From: Stenotrophomonas bentonitica
Lineage (GTDB): Bacteria > Pseudomonadota > Gammaproteobacteria > Xanthomonadales > Xanthomonadaceae
Assembly: GCF_013185915.1 (NCBI RefSeq)
Contig: NZ_JAAZUH010000002.1
Span: forward strand, 62,001-126,000
Direction: 5' to 3'
Length of the DNA stretch: 64,000 nt
The notes under the pieces were generated by a model. It searched no databases, was not told the DNA's origin, and was given only the letters and a program-made list of their open reading frames with translations. The translations under genes were made by a program, and so were the position numbers. Positions 1 to 8,073 of the stretch are shown here, piece after piece; position 1 is the first letter of the stretch; each line of letters starts with the position of its first letter.

Positions 1-97
1 CCTGCCCGGTGGCCAGGCCCACGAGCACCGCAGCCAGCAGCAGCACGGCCAGGGTCGCGAGCGTTTTCAGCCAGGCAGAACGGATGTGGCGCGGCAT
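1..97 (-). CDS. phoR: Phosphate regulon sensor kinase PhoR (5' end only)
   Basis: Only the first 32 codons are in the window; the gene runs off the left edge. The visible N-terminus has a short basic stretch (MPRHIRSAW) and then a hydrophobic segment rich in Leu, Val and Ala (about residues 10-30), the first membrane span expected of a PhoR sensor kinase. The start is an ATG 14 bases downstream of the phoB stop on the same strand, so the two form the usual phoB-phoR operon. The call rests on this position and the N-terminal anchor; no kinase motif can be seen here. Confidence 0.75.
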   Translation of the reverse strand, partial: MPRHIRSAWLKTLATLAVLLLAAVLVGLATGQ

Positions 98-111
98 TGC
101 AGTCTCGTGGT

Positions 112-801
112 TCACGTGGACGTCGAGAAACGATACCCCGCGCCGCGTACGGTCTGCACCATGTTCTCCGCACCGAACGGTTCCAGCGTCTTGCGCAGGC
201 GCCGGATGTGCACGTCGATGGTGCGTTCCTCCACGTACACGCTGCCGCCCCACACGTGGTCGAGCAGCTGGGCGCGGGTATACACGCGCTCGGGATGGGT
301 CATGAAGAAATGCAGCAGGCGGTACTCGGTCGGCCCGATCGGCACCGGCTGGTCGCCGGCGAACACGCGGTGCGCGGCGCCGTCGATGCGGATGCTGCCC
401 ACTGCCACGCTGCCGTCTTCATCGTCGTCGCGTGCGCGGCGCATCACCGCGCGGATCCGCGCCAGCAGCTCGCGCGCGGAGAACGGCTTGACCACGTAAT
501 CGTCCACGCCGGCCTCGAGCCCGCCGACGCGGTCGTTCTCTTCGCCACGCGCGGTGAGCATGATGATCGGCACCTCGCGGGTGAGGGCCTCCTTGCGCCA
601 GCGCCGGGCCAGGTCCAGGCCGCTGGTGCCCGGAAGCATCCAGTCCAGCAGGATCAGGTCCGGCACGCGGTCGGCGATGGCGGTCTGCGCCTCGCGGGCG
701 TCACCGGCGTGAATGGGGTCGTAGTCGCCCTTGCGCAGGGCGAAGGCGACCATTTCGCGGATCGCGGGTTCGTCATCGACGATCAGGATGCGTTTCTGCA
801 C
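112..801 (-). CDS. phoB: Phosphate regulon response regulator PhoB
   Basis: OmpR/PhoB-family response regulator of 229 residues, the usual length. The receiver domain has the acidic pair Asp9/Asp10, phospho-acceptor Asp53 in LILLDWMLPG and the conserved Lys in VVKPFS. The C-terminal winged helix (about 130-229) ends in the typical VHIRRLRKTL and VRGAGYRF motifs. When phosphorylated by PhoR under phosphate limitation it binds Pho boxes. The GTG at 801 is chosen because the domain begins directly there (VQKRILIVDDEP); upstream in-frame starts would add an unconserved tail of 42 residues. It is followed by phoR with a 14-base gap and preceded by a Pho-box-like site. Confidence 0.95.
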   Translation of the reverse strand: MQKRILIVDDEPAIREMVAFALRKGDYDPIHAGDAREAQTAIADRVPDLILLDWMLPGTSGLDLARRWRKEALTREVPIIMLTARGEENDRVGGLEAGVDDYVVKPFSARELLARIRAVMRRARDDDEDGSVAVGSIRIDGAAHRVFAGDQPVPIGPTEYRLLHFFMTHPERVYTRAQLLDHVWGGSVYVEERTIDVHIRRLRKTLEPFGAENMVQTVRGAGYRFSTST

Positions 802-844
802 GTGCCCACCGTATTGCTCATCAGACCGGGATTGGGCCCAGTAG

Positions 845-873
845 ACTACGGTTTCATGACATGTTTGTGACCA
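845..873 (-). promoter_or_regulatory. Pho-box-like PhoB site upstream of phoB
   Basis: On the minus strand three 7-base half-sites, TGGTCAC, ATGTCAT and CCGTAGT, lie at 11-base intervals separated by four A-rich bases (AAAC, GAAA). The Pho-box consensus is repeated CTGTCAT with A/T-rich 4-base spacers. The first two units fit well and the third is weak. The site lies 44-72 bases before the phoB GTG, consistent with autoregulation of phoBR. Confidence 0.6.
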
Positions 874-936
874 TGATGACGGGGCTGCAATCTTCACGTC
901 ATCTTTACGGCACCCAGATCCGGCCAACGGCCGGGG

Positions 937-2628
937 CTACCGGCGCTCGAGTTCGGGGTCGTCGATGCCCTGGCGGCGCATCTCCAGCACGGTCGGGGTG
1001 ATGCTCTCGATCCGGGCGTCGACCCGGGCGCGGCCGACGTAGTCCAGGTCCGGGCGCTTCTTCAGTGCCTGCAGCTGGATCAGCGCCTGTTCCGGGCGGC
1101 CGTTCAGGAACGCGGCCTCGGCGTAGGCCTCGCTGGCGCGCAGGGTGTCGCCGGCCAGTTCGCTGGCGCGGGCATAGCGCTGCTGGAACACCGGGTCGTT
1201 GCCGCTCTGGGCCAGCAGCGGGCGCAGCATCGCCTGGGCGCGCTGACCGGCCTCGCGGCCGCCCTGTTCGTTGAGGATTTCCGCGTAGGTGAGCGCCACG
1301 GGCCGGCTGCCCGGGTGCTGGCGCAGCAGGGTGTCGAAGCGGGCGTTGGCCTCGGCCTTCTGGCCGCTGCGCGATTCGGCCTCGCCCAGGGCCAGCGCCA
1401 CCCACAGATTATCGGGGTGGTCCTGCAGCAACGCGGCCAGGTCGCGTCGCGCCTCGGTCGGGTTGCTGTTGCGCAGCCGCGCCAGGGCCAGGCCGTAGCG
1501 TTGCGGTTCGGTGAGGCCGTTCTTCTGCGCGCGCTGCAGGTTCTGGTACTCGGTGGCGAGGTCGCCTGGGGTGTCGGCACTGAGCACGCGCAGGCGCTCC
1601 CGGGCCCAGTCGAACTGGCCGCTGGCGCCCCGGCTGAGCGCGTTCACCGAAAACTGCATGGACGCCGGCAGCAGCGGGTTGTTGCGCTGGACGACTGGCT
1701 CGGACAGCGCCGGGTCGGTCGGGTTCACCCGCTCCTGGCGGACCCCGCCGGGGACCTCGGTGGTCAGCAGCACCGTGTCCTTCTTCATCTGCTCGGCGCG
1801 GGCCTTGGCTTCGCTGATGCGGGTGGTGTTGACCGGGTGGGTCTGCAGGAAGTCCGGCACCGAGTAGCCGCCGGCATTGCCGCGCATGGAGGCGGACATA
1901 CGCTCGAAGAAACCGGCCATCGCGTCCACGTCGTAGCCGCTGCGGGCCAGGGTGCGGATGCCCAGGCGGTCGGCCTCGGACTCGTTGCTGCGGGTGTAGT
2001 TGATCTGGCGCTGCTGCATCAACCCCATGCCCGAGGTGATCGCGGCCATGGTCGCGTCACCGGAGGAATTGCCACCGGCCTGCTGCGCGGCCACCACCGC
2101 GGCCAGCATGCCGAGCAGGATCGGGATCTGGTCGCGCTGGGCCCGTTCCACCCCGCGCAGGACGTGCTGCTGGGTGACGTGGGCGATTTCGTGGGACAGC
2201 ACGGCGGCCACCTCGTCTTCGCGCTCGGCGGTCAGCACCAGCCCGGCATTGACCCCGACATAGCCGCCGAGGGTGGCGAATGCGTTGATCTGGCGGTCGC
2301 GCAGCATGAAGAAGGTGTAGGACTGGCGCGGCTGGGCACTGTTGGAGCCGAGCCGGGCGCCCATGGTCTGCAGCCAGTCATCCACCAGCGGGTCGTCCAG
2401 CAGGTAGCCGTAGTTGCGCAGCTCGCGCAGCATCATGCCGCCGTACTCGGCCTGGCGCGCCGGGGTCAGCAGCTCGCCAGCCGAGGAGCCGATGTCCGGC
2501 AGCTTGCTGTCCTGGGCCGACGCCCACGGCGCGGCCAGGGCCAGGGTCAGGGCGGCGGAGAGCAGCAGAGGGCGCAAGCGGGTACTCCTGGAAGCGGTGG
2601 TTGAGTCACTGTGTTGCGGTGATGACAT
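937..2628 (-). CDS. Periplasmic M48 zinc metalloprotease with TPR repeats (BepA/YfgC-like)
   Basis: Peptidase family M48 protein of up to 563 residues. A signal peptide (LRPLLLSAALTLALAAPWASA, cleaved before QD) is followed by the protease domain with zinc motif HEIAH (146-150) and third-ligand motif ESEAD (216-220). The C-terminal half is Ala/Arg/Gln-rich with helical TPR-like repeats. BepA in Escherichia coli degrades or assists stalled outer-membrane proteins in the periplasm; the same role is inferred. Two starts compete: ATG at 2628 without a visible Shine-Dalgarno, and TTG at 2577, which has AGGAG seven bases upstream and begins exactly at the signal peptide. The second may be the true start. 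The gene is monocistronic between phoB and the divergent grxC. Confidence 0.88.
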   Translation of the reverse strand: MSSPQHSDSTTASRSTRLRPLLLSAALTLALAAPWASAQDSKLPDIGSSAGELLTPARQAEYGGMMLRELRNYGYLLDDPLVDDWLQTMGARLGSNSAQPRQSYTFFMLRDRQINAFATLGGYVGVNAGLVLTAEREDEVAAVLSHEIAHVTQQHVLRGVERAQRDQIPILLGMLAAVVAAQQAGGNSSGDATMAAITSGMGLMQQRQINYTRSNESEADRLGIRTLARSGYDVDAMAGFFERMSASMRGNAGGYSVPDFLQTHPVNTTRISEAKARAEQMKKDTVLLTTEVPGGVRQERVNPTDPALSEPVVQRNNPLLPASMQFSVNALSRGASGQFDWARERLRVLSADTPGDLATEYQNLQRAQKNGLTEPQRYGLALARLRNSNPTEARRDLAALLQDHPDNLWVALALGEAESRSGQKAEANARFDTLLRQHPGSRPVALTYAEILNEQGGREAGQRAQAMLRPLLAQSGNDPVFQQRYARASELAGDTLRASEAYAEAAFLNGRPEQALIQLQALKKRPDLDYVGRARVDARIESITPTVLEMRRQGIDDPELERR

Positions 2629-2685
2629 GGAATATCCGACGCAGGGCTACCATATACAGACAATCGTTCCGTTGTGGAGTTTCCC

Positions 2686-2982
2686 GTGAGCCAAGATGTC
2701 GCTTCCAACCCGGGTGGGACCCCCGCCATCACCATCTATTCGACCGCGGTCTGCCCCTACTGCGTGGCGGCCAAGAACTTCCTGAAGAGCAAGGGCCGCG
2801 AGTGGACCGAGGTCCGCATCGACCTGGACCCGGAAGAGCGCCAGAAGATGATGGCCAAGACCAAGCGCACCAGCGTGCCGCAGATCTTCGTCGGCGAGAC
2901 CCATGTGGGCGGCTTCGACGACATGATGGCGCTGCACCAGGCCGGAAAGCTTGAGCCGTTGCTGAACGGGACCGCCGCATGA
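2686..2982 (+). CDS. grxC: Glutaredoxin 3 (dithiol)
   Basis: Small thioredoxin-fold protein (98 residues) with redox motif CPYC at 23-26, the TSVPQIF cis-Pro loop and the GG-DDMMAL glutathione-binding segment. It reduces disulfides and mixed disulfides with glutathione in the cytoplasm. GTG at 2686 is chosen because GTGGAG six bases upstream serves as ribosome-binding site; an in-frame GTG at 2674 is part of that site. The stop codon overlaps the start of the next gene by four bases, indicating translational coupling with the CMD-family protein. Confidence 0.92.
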   Translation: MSQDVASNPGGTPAITIYSTAVCPYCVAAKNFLKSKGREWTEVRIDLDPEERQKMMAKTKRTSVPQIFVGETHVGGFDDMMALHQAGKLEPLLNGTAA

Positions 2983-3371
2983 GCGCCGCCGACGACGCCA
3001 GCAAGGACCGGATCGCCGAGTTCACCGAGTTCCGCCAGCGCATGAACCAGCGCATCCTGGGCGAGCCCAACCAGGTGGTGCGGCGCTTCTTCGCGCTCGA
3101 CACCCAGACCTACCAGGCCGGCGCGCTGGATGTGAAGACCAAGGAGCTGCTAGGCCTGGTCGCCTCGATGGTGCTGCGCTGCGACGACTGCATCAGCTAC
3201 CACGTGGCCCAGTGCAAGGACGCCGGGGTGACCCGTGAAGAGTTCTTCGAGACCTTTTCGGTCGGCCTGGTGGTCGGCGGCTCCATCGTGATCCCGCACC
3301 TGCGCCGGGCGGTGGACTTCCTGGACCAGCTGGAAGGCGGCGCCGCCGCCCCGGACGCCCACGAACATTGA
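2979..3371 (+). CDS. Carboxymuconolactone decarboxylase (CMD/AhpD-like) family protein
   Basis: 130 residues with the CMD-family signature CDDCISYH (Cys68, Cys71, His75) in a helical fold, followed by a Gly-rich helix (GLVVGGSIVIPHLRRA). AhpD-type members use the CxxC/His set for peroxide-linked thiol chemistry; others have no known activity. The ATGA overlap with glutaredoxin suggests a shared thiol-redox role, which is an inference. The start is fixed by the overlap. Confidence 0.85.
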   Translation: MSAADDASKDRIAEFTEFRQRMNQRILGEPNQVVRRFFALDTQTYQAGALDVKTKELLGLVASMVLRCDDCISYHVAQCKDAGVTREEFFETFSVGLVVGGSIVIPHLRRAVDFLDQLEGGAAAPDAHEH

Positions 3372-3380
3372 TGAATCGGG

Positions 3381-3405
3381 CTGCACCGGCCGGCAGCCGG
3401 TGCAG
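3381..3405. other. Perfect stem-loop after the CMD gene
   Basis: Ten-base inverted repeat CTGCACCGGC / GCCGGTGCAG with a 5-base loop, ten bases past the stop codon. There is no T-run, so it could be a Rho-type or RNA-stabilising 3' structure or an unrelated palindromic repeat; it lacks the GTAG head of the SMAG elements. Confidence 0.5.
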
Positions 3406-3532
3406 CGCCTGCCACCTTGGTCTATTTGGGGTCCCCGGGCCGGGTAAGGCATAATTGCGGGTGAAACTTCCCTTGCGCCGGTGCTCCTGCACCTGCTTGA
3501 CGGCGCTCCCCCTCGGTTCGGAAACAGATCAA

Positions 3533-4540
3533 ATGACGCAGAAAATCACGGTCATCCGCGGTGACGGCATCGGCCCGGAGATCATGGACGCCACCCTGTT
3601 CGTGCTCGGCAAGCTCAACACCGGCTTCGAGTACGAAGACGCCGACGCGGGCCTGGTCGCCCTGGAAAAGCATGGCGACCTGATGCCGGCTTCGACCCTG
3701 GAGTCGATCGCACGCAACAAGATCGCCCTGAAGAGCCCGCTGACCACGCCGGTCGGTGGTGGCTTCACCTCGATCAACGTCAGCCTGCGTCGCCACTTCG
3801 ACCTGTACGCCAACGTGCGTCCGGCGGTGTCGTTCCCGAACACCAAGTCGCGTTTCGGCGACGGCGTGGACCTGATCACCGTGCGTGAGAACACCGAAGG
3901 CGCCTACCTGGCCGAAGGCCAGGAAGTGTCGGCCGACGGCGAGACCGCGTTCTCCGGCACCCGCATCACCCGCAAGGGTTCCGAGCGCATCGTGCGCTAC
4001 GCCTTCGAGCTGGCCCGCAGCACCGGCCGCAAGAAGGTCACCGCGGTGCACAAGGCCAACATCATCAAGTCGACCTCGGGCCTGTTCCTGGCCGTGGCCC
4101 GCGAAGTGGCGGCCAAGTACCCGGACATCGAGTTCCAGGAAATGATCGTCGACAACTGCTGCATGCAGCTGGTGATGCGTCCGGAACAGTTCGACGTGAT
4201 CGTCACCACCAACCTGTTCGGCGACATCATCTCCGACCTGTGCGCCGGCCTCGTCGGCGGCCTGGGCCTGGCCCCGGGCGCCAACATCGGTGAGAACGCG
4301 GCGATCTTCGAAGCCGTGCACGGTACCGCGCCGGACATCGCCGGTCAGGGCAAGGCCAACCCGTGCGCGCTGCTGCTGGCGGCCGCGCAGATGCTGGACC
4401 ATGTCGGCCAGACCGAGAACGCCGAGCGTCTGCGCAAGGCGATCGTCGCTACCCTGGAAGCCAAGGACTCGCTGACCGGCGACCTCGGCGGCACCGGCAA
4501 CACCATGGGCTTCGCCCAGGCCATCGCCAGCCGCCTGTAA
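3533..4540 (+). CDS. NAD-dependent isocitrate dehydrogenase
   Basis: Isocitrate/isopropylmalate dehydrogenase family, 335 residues. It shows the N-terminal motif VIRGDGIGPEIMDA, the substrate loop with VRENTEGAYLAEG, the catalytic region KANIIKSTSG, the metal-site segment NLFGDIISDLCAGLVGG and the coenzyme motif HGTAPDIAGQGKANP. In the Escherichia coli NADP enzyme the coenzyme motif reads HGTAPKYAGQ; Asp-Ile in place of Lys-Tyr is the established mark of NAD preference. It oxidatively decarboxylates isocitrate in the TCA cycle. ATG at 3533 is chosen because the conserved domain starts at once; the upstream in-frame extension is Cys/Arg-rich and not family-like. A strong terminator follows. 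Confidence 0.92.
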   Translation: MTQKITVIRGDGIGPEIMDATLFVLGKLNTGFEYEDADAGLVALEKHGDLMPASTLESIARNKIALKSPLTTPVGGGFTSINVSLRRHFDLYANVRPAVSFPNTKSRFGDGVDLITVRENTEGAYLAEGQEVSADGETAFSGTRITRKGSERIVRYAFELARSTGRKKVTAVHKANIIKSTSGLFLAVAREVAAKYPDIEFQEMIVDNCCMQLVMRPEQFDVIVTTNLFGDIISDLCAGLVGGLGLAPGANIGENAAIFEAVHGTAPDIAGQGKANPCALLLAAAQMLDHVGQTENAERLRKAIVATLEAKDSLTGDLGGTGNTMGFAQAIASRL

Positions 4541-4558
4541 GGGGTTCGCGACGGAACG

Positions 4559-4589
4559 AAAAAGGGCCGCTTTCGCGGCCCTTTTTTTT
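4559..4589 (+). terminator. Intrinsic terminator of isocitrate dehydrogenase gene
   Basis: GGGCCGC-TTTC-GCGGCCC stem flanked by A5 and followed by eight T, 19 bases after the stop. Confidence 0.9.
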
Positions 4590-4601
4590 GGGGTTCCGTG
4601 G

Positions 4602-4624
4602 AGCCGGCCAGCGGCCGGCACTAC
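4602..4624 (-). repeat. SMAG-type REP element
   Basis: Minus-strand element: GTAG head at 4624-4621, then stem GCCGGCC/GGCCGGC. It sits between the terminator and the yccA stop codon, five bases from the latter. Confidence 0.8.
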
Positions 4625-4628
4625 AGCA

Positions 4629-5387
4629 TCACCGTTGGTTGAGCTTGGACAGCAACCGCAGGAACTCGACATACAGCCACACCAGCGTGACCATCAGGCC
4701 GAACGCGCCGTACCACTCCATGTACTTGGGCGCGCGCGCTGCCGCACCGTTTTCGATGAAGTCGAAGTCCAGCACCAGGTTCAGCGCGGCGACCACGACC
4801 ACGAACAGGCTGAAGGCGATGCCCAGCCAGCTGGCTTCATGGATCACCGGCACGTTGATGTTGAAGAAGCCGAGCACGAACGAGGCCAGGTACAGCAGCG
4901 CGATGCCGCCGGTGGCCGCGACCACGCCCAGCTTGAAGTTCTCGGTGACCTTGATCAGCCCGCTGCGGTACGCAACCAGCAGCGCGAACAGGGTGCCGAA
5001 GGTGAGCAGCACGGCCTGGAACACGATGCCCGGGAAGCGTGCTTCGAACACGGCCGAGATCGCACCGAGGAAGAAGCCTTCCACCAGTGCATACATCGGC
5101 GCGGTCACCGGCGACCATTCCTTCTTGAACACCGTGACAAGGGCGAGGATCAGCCCGCCGATCGCGCCACCGATGGCGTAGATCATCGCGCCCGGTGCGA
5201 TCTGGCCGTCGGCGCCGATGGTCTGGCTCCAGGCGAAGGCGGCGGTGATGACCGTCAGCAGCAGCAGGATGCCGGTCTTGTTGACCGTGCCGTTGATGGT
5301 CATCGCCTGGTCGGGCGAGGTCACGACCGAGCCACTGGCCAGGTCGAGGAAGGTCGACTCGGAAAGTGCGGGGTTGCCGCTGCGCAT
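4629..5387 (-). CDS. Bax inhibitor-1/YccA family inner-membrane protein
   Basis: 252 residues with about seven hydrophobic helices, starting after a polar N-terminus of some 40 residues (MRSGNPALSESTFLDLASGS). It carries BI-1/YccA-family features: a Gly-rich first span, ALVEGFFLGAISAVFE, and a final LVWLYVEFLRLLSK segment. YccA in Escherichia coli interacts with the FtsH protease; the BI-1 fold is a pH-sensitive channel-like bundle in bacterial homologues. The start is ATG at 5387 with AAGGAG eight bases upstream. A longer in-frame reading frame extends back through three tRNA genes and is not coding. Monocistronic, convergent with the isocitrate dehydrogenase gene. Confidence 0.88.
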   Translation of the reverse strand: MRSGNPALSESTFLDLASGSVVTSPDQAMTINGTVNKTGILLLLTVITAAFAWSQTIGADGQIAPGAMIYAIGGAIGGLILALVTVFKKEWSPVTAPMYALVEGFFLGAISAVFEARFPGIVFQAVLLTFGTLFALLVAYRSGLIKVTENFKLGVVAATGGIALLYLASFVLGFFNINVPVIHEASWLGIAFSLFVVVVAALNLVLDFDFIENGAAARAPKYMEWYGAFGLMVTLVWLYVEFLRLLSKLNQR

Positions 5388-5471
5388 TGCCAATCTCCTT
5401 GAAGGGGTAGGGTTCCGGTCCATCCGGTACTGGGCCGAGCATAGCGGATGTGAAAAACTCTGTGAAAACCG

Positions 5472-5500
5472 TTGACAGATGGGCCGACGATTCCCACAAT
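5472..5500 (+). promoter_or_regulatory. Sigma-70 promoter of the tRNA-Pro cluster
   Basis: TTGACA, 17-base spacer, CACAAT, 40 bases before tRNA-Pro. The consensus -35 box and position fit a strong stable-RNA promoter. Confidence 0.6.
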
Positions 5501-5540
5501 AGCCGACTCTTTCGGGGGGAACCTCGAGGGATGAAACCAC

Positions 5541-5617
5541 CGGGGTATAGCGCAGTCTGGTAGCGCGCCTGCTTTGGGAGCAGGATGTCGGGGGTTCGAA
5601 TCCCTCTACCCCGACCA
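5541..5617 (+). tRNA. tRNA-Pro(TGG)
   Basis: 77-base cloverleaf with acceptor CGGGGTA/TACCCCG, anticodon loop TTTGGGA (anticodon TGG), T-loop GTTCGAATC and encoded CCA. First of a tRNA cluster. Confidence 0.97.
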
Positions 5618-5663
5618 CGTCCCGCTGCTCAAACCGGGATGGGAATGCGACAATCCGGTCAGG

Positions 5664-5740
5664 GCGCCCGTAGCTCAACTGGATAGAGCACCGGCCTTCT
5701 AAGCCGGCGGTTACAGGTTCGATTCCTGTCGGGCGCGCCA
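5664..5740 (+). tRNA. tRNA-Arg(TCT)
   Basis: 77 bases; acceptor GCGCCCG/CGGGCGC, anticodon TCT in loop CTTCTAA, T-arm GGTTCGATTCC, encoded CCA. Confidence 0.97.
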
Positions 5741-5787
5741 CTTGGCGCATGCGGCAGGTGATTCAAAAGAATTCAAAGGTTTCAGTG

Positions 5788-5864
5788 GTGGCTGTAGCTC
5801 AGTTGGTTAGAGTACCGGATTGTGATTCCGGTGGTCGGGGGTTCGAATCCCCTCAGCCACCCCA
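5788..5864 (+). tRNA. tRNA-His(GTG)
   Basis: Acceptor GTGGCTG/CAGCCAC, anticodon GTG in loop TTGTGAT, encoded CCA. A G precedes the gene (5787) opposite C73 (5861), as required for the extra G-1 of tRNA-His. Confidence 0.97.
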
Positions 5865-5903
5865 CTGATTTGATGTATCCGATTCGCCGAAAGTGAATCG
5901 GGG

Positions 5904-5931
5904 TTGCAAAAAAAGGCGAAAACGTTACACT
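5904..5931 (+). promoter_or_regulatory. Promoter of first tRNA-Lys
   Basis: TTGCAA, 16-base spacer, TACACT, ending 18 bases before the tRNA. Confidence 0.55.
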
Positions 5932-5949
5932 TGTCGCCTGAGAGTTTCA

Positions 5950-6025
5950 GGGCTGTTAGCTCAGTTGGTAGAGCAGTTGACTCTTAATCAATAGGTCCAA
6001 GGTTCGAATCCTTGACAGCCCACCA
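5950..6025 (+). tRNA. tRNA-Lys(CTT), copy 1
   Basis: 76 bases, acceptor GGGCTGT/ACAGCCC, anticodon loop CTCTTAA (CTT), encoded CCA. Identical in sequence to the copy at 6233. Confidence 0.96.
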
Positions 6026-6031
6026 AGACAG

Positions 6032-6061
6032 AAGCCATCCGGTCAGCCGGGTGGCTTTTTT
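6032..6061 (+). terminator. Terminator of tRNA-Lys copy 1
   Basis: AAGCCATCCGG-TCAG-CCGGGTGGCTT stem followed by a T-run. Confidence 0.85.
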
Positions 6062-6087
6062 CTTGCGCGCGCTCCGGGATTGCGTGG

Positions 6088-6109
6088 GACACGCGTGGCA
6101 TGTCTCTAC
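6088..6109 (-). repeat. SMAG-type REP element (left half of inverted pair)
   Basis: GTAG head at 6109-6106 reading leftward, stem based on GACATGC/GCGTGTC. The head faces that of the element at 6129 across 19 bases. Confidence 0.75.
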
Positions 6110-6128
6110 GCCACGGCCGCGGACACGC

Positions 6129-6150
6129 GTAGCGACACGCCATGCGTGTC
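6129..6150 (+). repeat. SMAG-type REP element (right half of inverted pair)
   Basis: GTAG followed by stem GACACGC/GCGTGTC. With the element at 6088 it forms a head-to-head dimer in the spacer between the two tRNA-Lys genes. Confidence 0.8.
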
Positions 6151-6186
6151 CTTCCCGATCCGTGATCGTTCATTCATACAAACCCC

Positions 6187-6216
6187 TTGCGCACTCCTGC
6201 GGCAGTGCGTCATAAT
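6187..6216 (+). promoter_or_regulatory. Promoter of second tRNA-Lys
   Basis: TTGCGC, 18-base spacer, CATAAT, 17 bases before the tRNA. The copy therefore has its own promoter. Confidence 0.45.
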
Positions 6217-6232
6217 TCGCCTCCCGATTTTC

Positions 6233-6308
6233 GGGCTGTTAGCTCAGTTGGTAGAGCAGTTGACTCTTAATCAATAGGTCCAAGGTTCGAATCCTTGACA
6301 GCCCACCA
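6233..6308 (+). tRNA. tRNA-Lys(CTT), copy 2
   Basis: Identical to copy 1 over all 76 bases including CCA; flanks differ apart from the terminator stem, which is related. Confidence 0.96.
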
Positions 6309-6313
6309 AGACG

Positions 6314-6344
6314 AAAGCCACCTGGTCAGCCAGGTGGCTTTTTT
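6314..6344 (+). terminator. Terminator of tRNA-Lys copy 2
   Basis: Perfect AAAGCCACCTGG / CCAGGTGGCTTT stem around TCAG with T-run; the following TCTTGGGC mirrors the tRNA end GCCCACCAAGA with a 3-base gap. Confidence 0.88.
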
Positions 6345-6365
6345 CTTGGGCGTGATCCGGCGGTG

Positions 6366-6389
6366 CAGCCACGCAGGGCGTGGCTCTAC
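6366..6389 (-). repeat. SMAG-type REP element
   Basis: GTAG head at 6389-6386, stem GCCACGC/GCGTGGC on the minus strand, just upstream of the TATACT box (6413) of tRNA-Leu. Confidence 0.82.
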
Positions 6390-6427
6390 CCAATCGGGCA
6401 TGCATCCCCGGGTATACTGCGCGTCCT

Positions 6428-6512
<85 letters not shown>

Positions 6513-6711
6513 GGTACCGGGCATCGGCCCCGGACGGGATTGCCTGAACAGGCCTCTGATTGACGCTTCCGGCCGCATGCTGGCGGCGCTGGCCGTTATC
6601 GGCGAAACTACAGGGCTGCGGCGGGCAGGCGCGTCCACGACCCGCGTTCCCAACCCGTTTCATCCAATCACATCGTGCCGGGGGCGTGCCCACCGGTTGG
6701 CAGGAGTCAAC

Positions 6712-8007
6712 ATGCAAGCTTCGATCGAATCCACCGGCAATCTGGAACGCCGCCTGACCTTCTCGCTGCCGGAAGACCGCCTGCAGACCCACATCAGCGG
6801 CCGTCTGGGCGAAATCGCCCGCACCGCGCGCATCAAGGGCTTCCGCCCGGGCAAGGTGCCGGCCAAGGTGATCGAGCAGCGCTTCGGCCAGCAGGTCCGC
6901 AGCGAAGCCGTCGACGGCCTGCTGCGCGAAACCTTCGATGCCGCCATCCGCGAGCACGAGCTGCGCATCGCCGGTGCGCCGCGCATCGACAAGGGCGATG
7001 ACGGCGAGTTCTCGTTCGTCGCCACCGTCGAACTGGTGCCGGACTTCGGCGACGTCGACGTCAGCAAGCTGACCGTGGTGCGCCACACTGCCGAGATCAA
7101 CGACGGCGACATCGACCAGATGATCACCAACCTGCGCGAACAGCGCCGCAGCTGGAGCCCGGTGACCCGTGGCGCCCAGGACGGCGACCTGGTCGCACTG
7201 GAAACCTGGTCGCAGGCCGGCGATGAGCGCCTGCCGGCCGAAGGCACCGAGAAGGGCAGTGTGGTGGTGGGCCAGGGCATGATGTTCGAGCAGATCGAAC
7301 AGGGCCTGGTCGGCCTGGCCAAGGGCGAAGAGAAGACCCTGGACGTCGAATTCCCGGCCGACTGGCGCGTGCCGGCCCTGGCCGGCAAGCAGGTCAAGGT
7401 CACCGTCAAGGCGGTGGACGTGTCCGAGCCGGTGCTGCCGGAAGTCGATGCCGACTTCATCAAGAGCTTCGGCGTGAAGGGCGGCGACGTGGAACAGTTC
7501 CGCAAGGACATCCGCGCCAACCTGGAGCGCGAGCTCAAGGGCGCGCTGATGAACCGCCTGCGCAAGGAAGTCGGTGAGCAGCTGATCGCCGCCTACGCCT
7601 CGGTGGAAATGCCCCCGCGCCTGGTCGACAACGAAGCCCGCGCCATGCTGGCCCAGCAGGTCGAACAGATCCGCCGCAGCGGCCGCAACCCGGGCGAGAT
7701 CCCGGCCGACGCCCACGAAGGCTTCAAGGACGCCGCCGCCAAGCGCGTGCTGGTCGGCCTGCTGGTCGGTGAAGTGGCCCGCCGCAACGATCTGCGCCTG
7801 GACCCGAAGCGCCTGAACGAAACCATGCGCCTGATTGCTTCGACCTATGAAGAGCCGGAACAGGTCATTGAGATGTACCGCAACGACCCCCAGCTGATGA
7901 GTGGGCTGCAGAACCGCGTGATGGAAGAGCAGGTGATCGACTGGATCGCCGAGCGCGCCCAGCACACCGAGCAGTCGCTGTCGTTCCAGGACGCCATCCG
8001 CCAGTAA
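6712..8007 (+). CDS. tig: Trigger factor (ribosome-associated chaperone/PPIase)
   Basis: 431 residues, standard length. The N-terminal ribosome-binding domain contains the signature GFRPGKVP (about residues 43-50). The middle FKBP-like PPIase domain (about 150-245) includes [16 protein letters not shown], and the C-terminal helical arms fill the rest. It binds nascent chains at the exit tunnel. The start ATG has CAGGAG seven bases upstream. An in-frame upstream extension runs through tRNA genes and is rejected. First gene of the tig-clpP-clpX-lon quality-control block. Confidence 0.97.
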   Translation: MQASIESTGNLERRLTFSLPEDRLQTHISGRLGEIARTARIKGFRPGKVPAKVIEQRFGQQVRSEAVDGLLRETFDAAIREHELRIAGAPRIDKGDDGEFSFVATVELVPDFGDVDVSKLTVVRHTAEINDGDIDQMITNLREQRRSWSPVTRGAQDGDLVALETWSQAGDERLPAEGTEKGSVVVGQGMMFEQIEQGLVGLAKGEEKTLDVEFPADWRVPALAGKQVKVTVKAVDVSEPVLPEVDADFIKSFGVKGGDVEQFRKDIRANLERELKGALMNRLRKEVGEQLIAAYASVEMPPRLVDNEARAMLAQQVEQIRRSGRNPGEIPADAHEGFKDAAAKRVLVGLLVGEVARRNDLRLDPKRLNETMRLIASTYEEPEQVIEMYRNDPQLMSGLQNRVMEEQVIDWIAERAQHTEQSLSFQDAIRQ

Positions 8008-8024
8008 GCGGGCGGCGTTACATG

Positions 8025-8045
8025 CCCCGCGCCCCAGGCGCGGGG
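8025..8045 (+). other. Stem-loop between tig and clpP
   Basis: Perfect 9-base stem CCCCGCGCC/GGCGCGGGG with 3-base loop, no uninterrupted T-run. It may be a weak terminator or processing site separating tig from clpP. Confidence 0.5.
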
Positions 8046-8073
8046 TGGTTTCCCCCAAATAGGTGCCTCAGAA

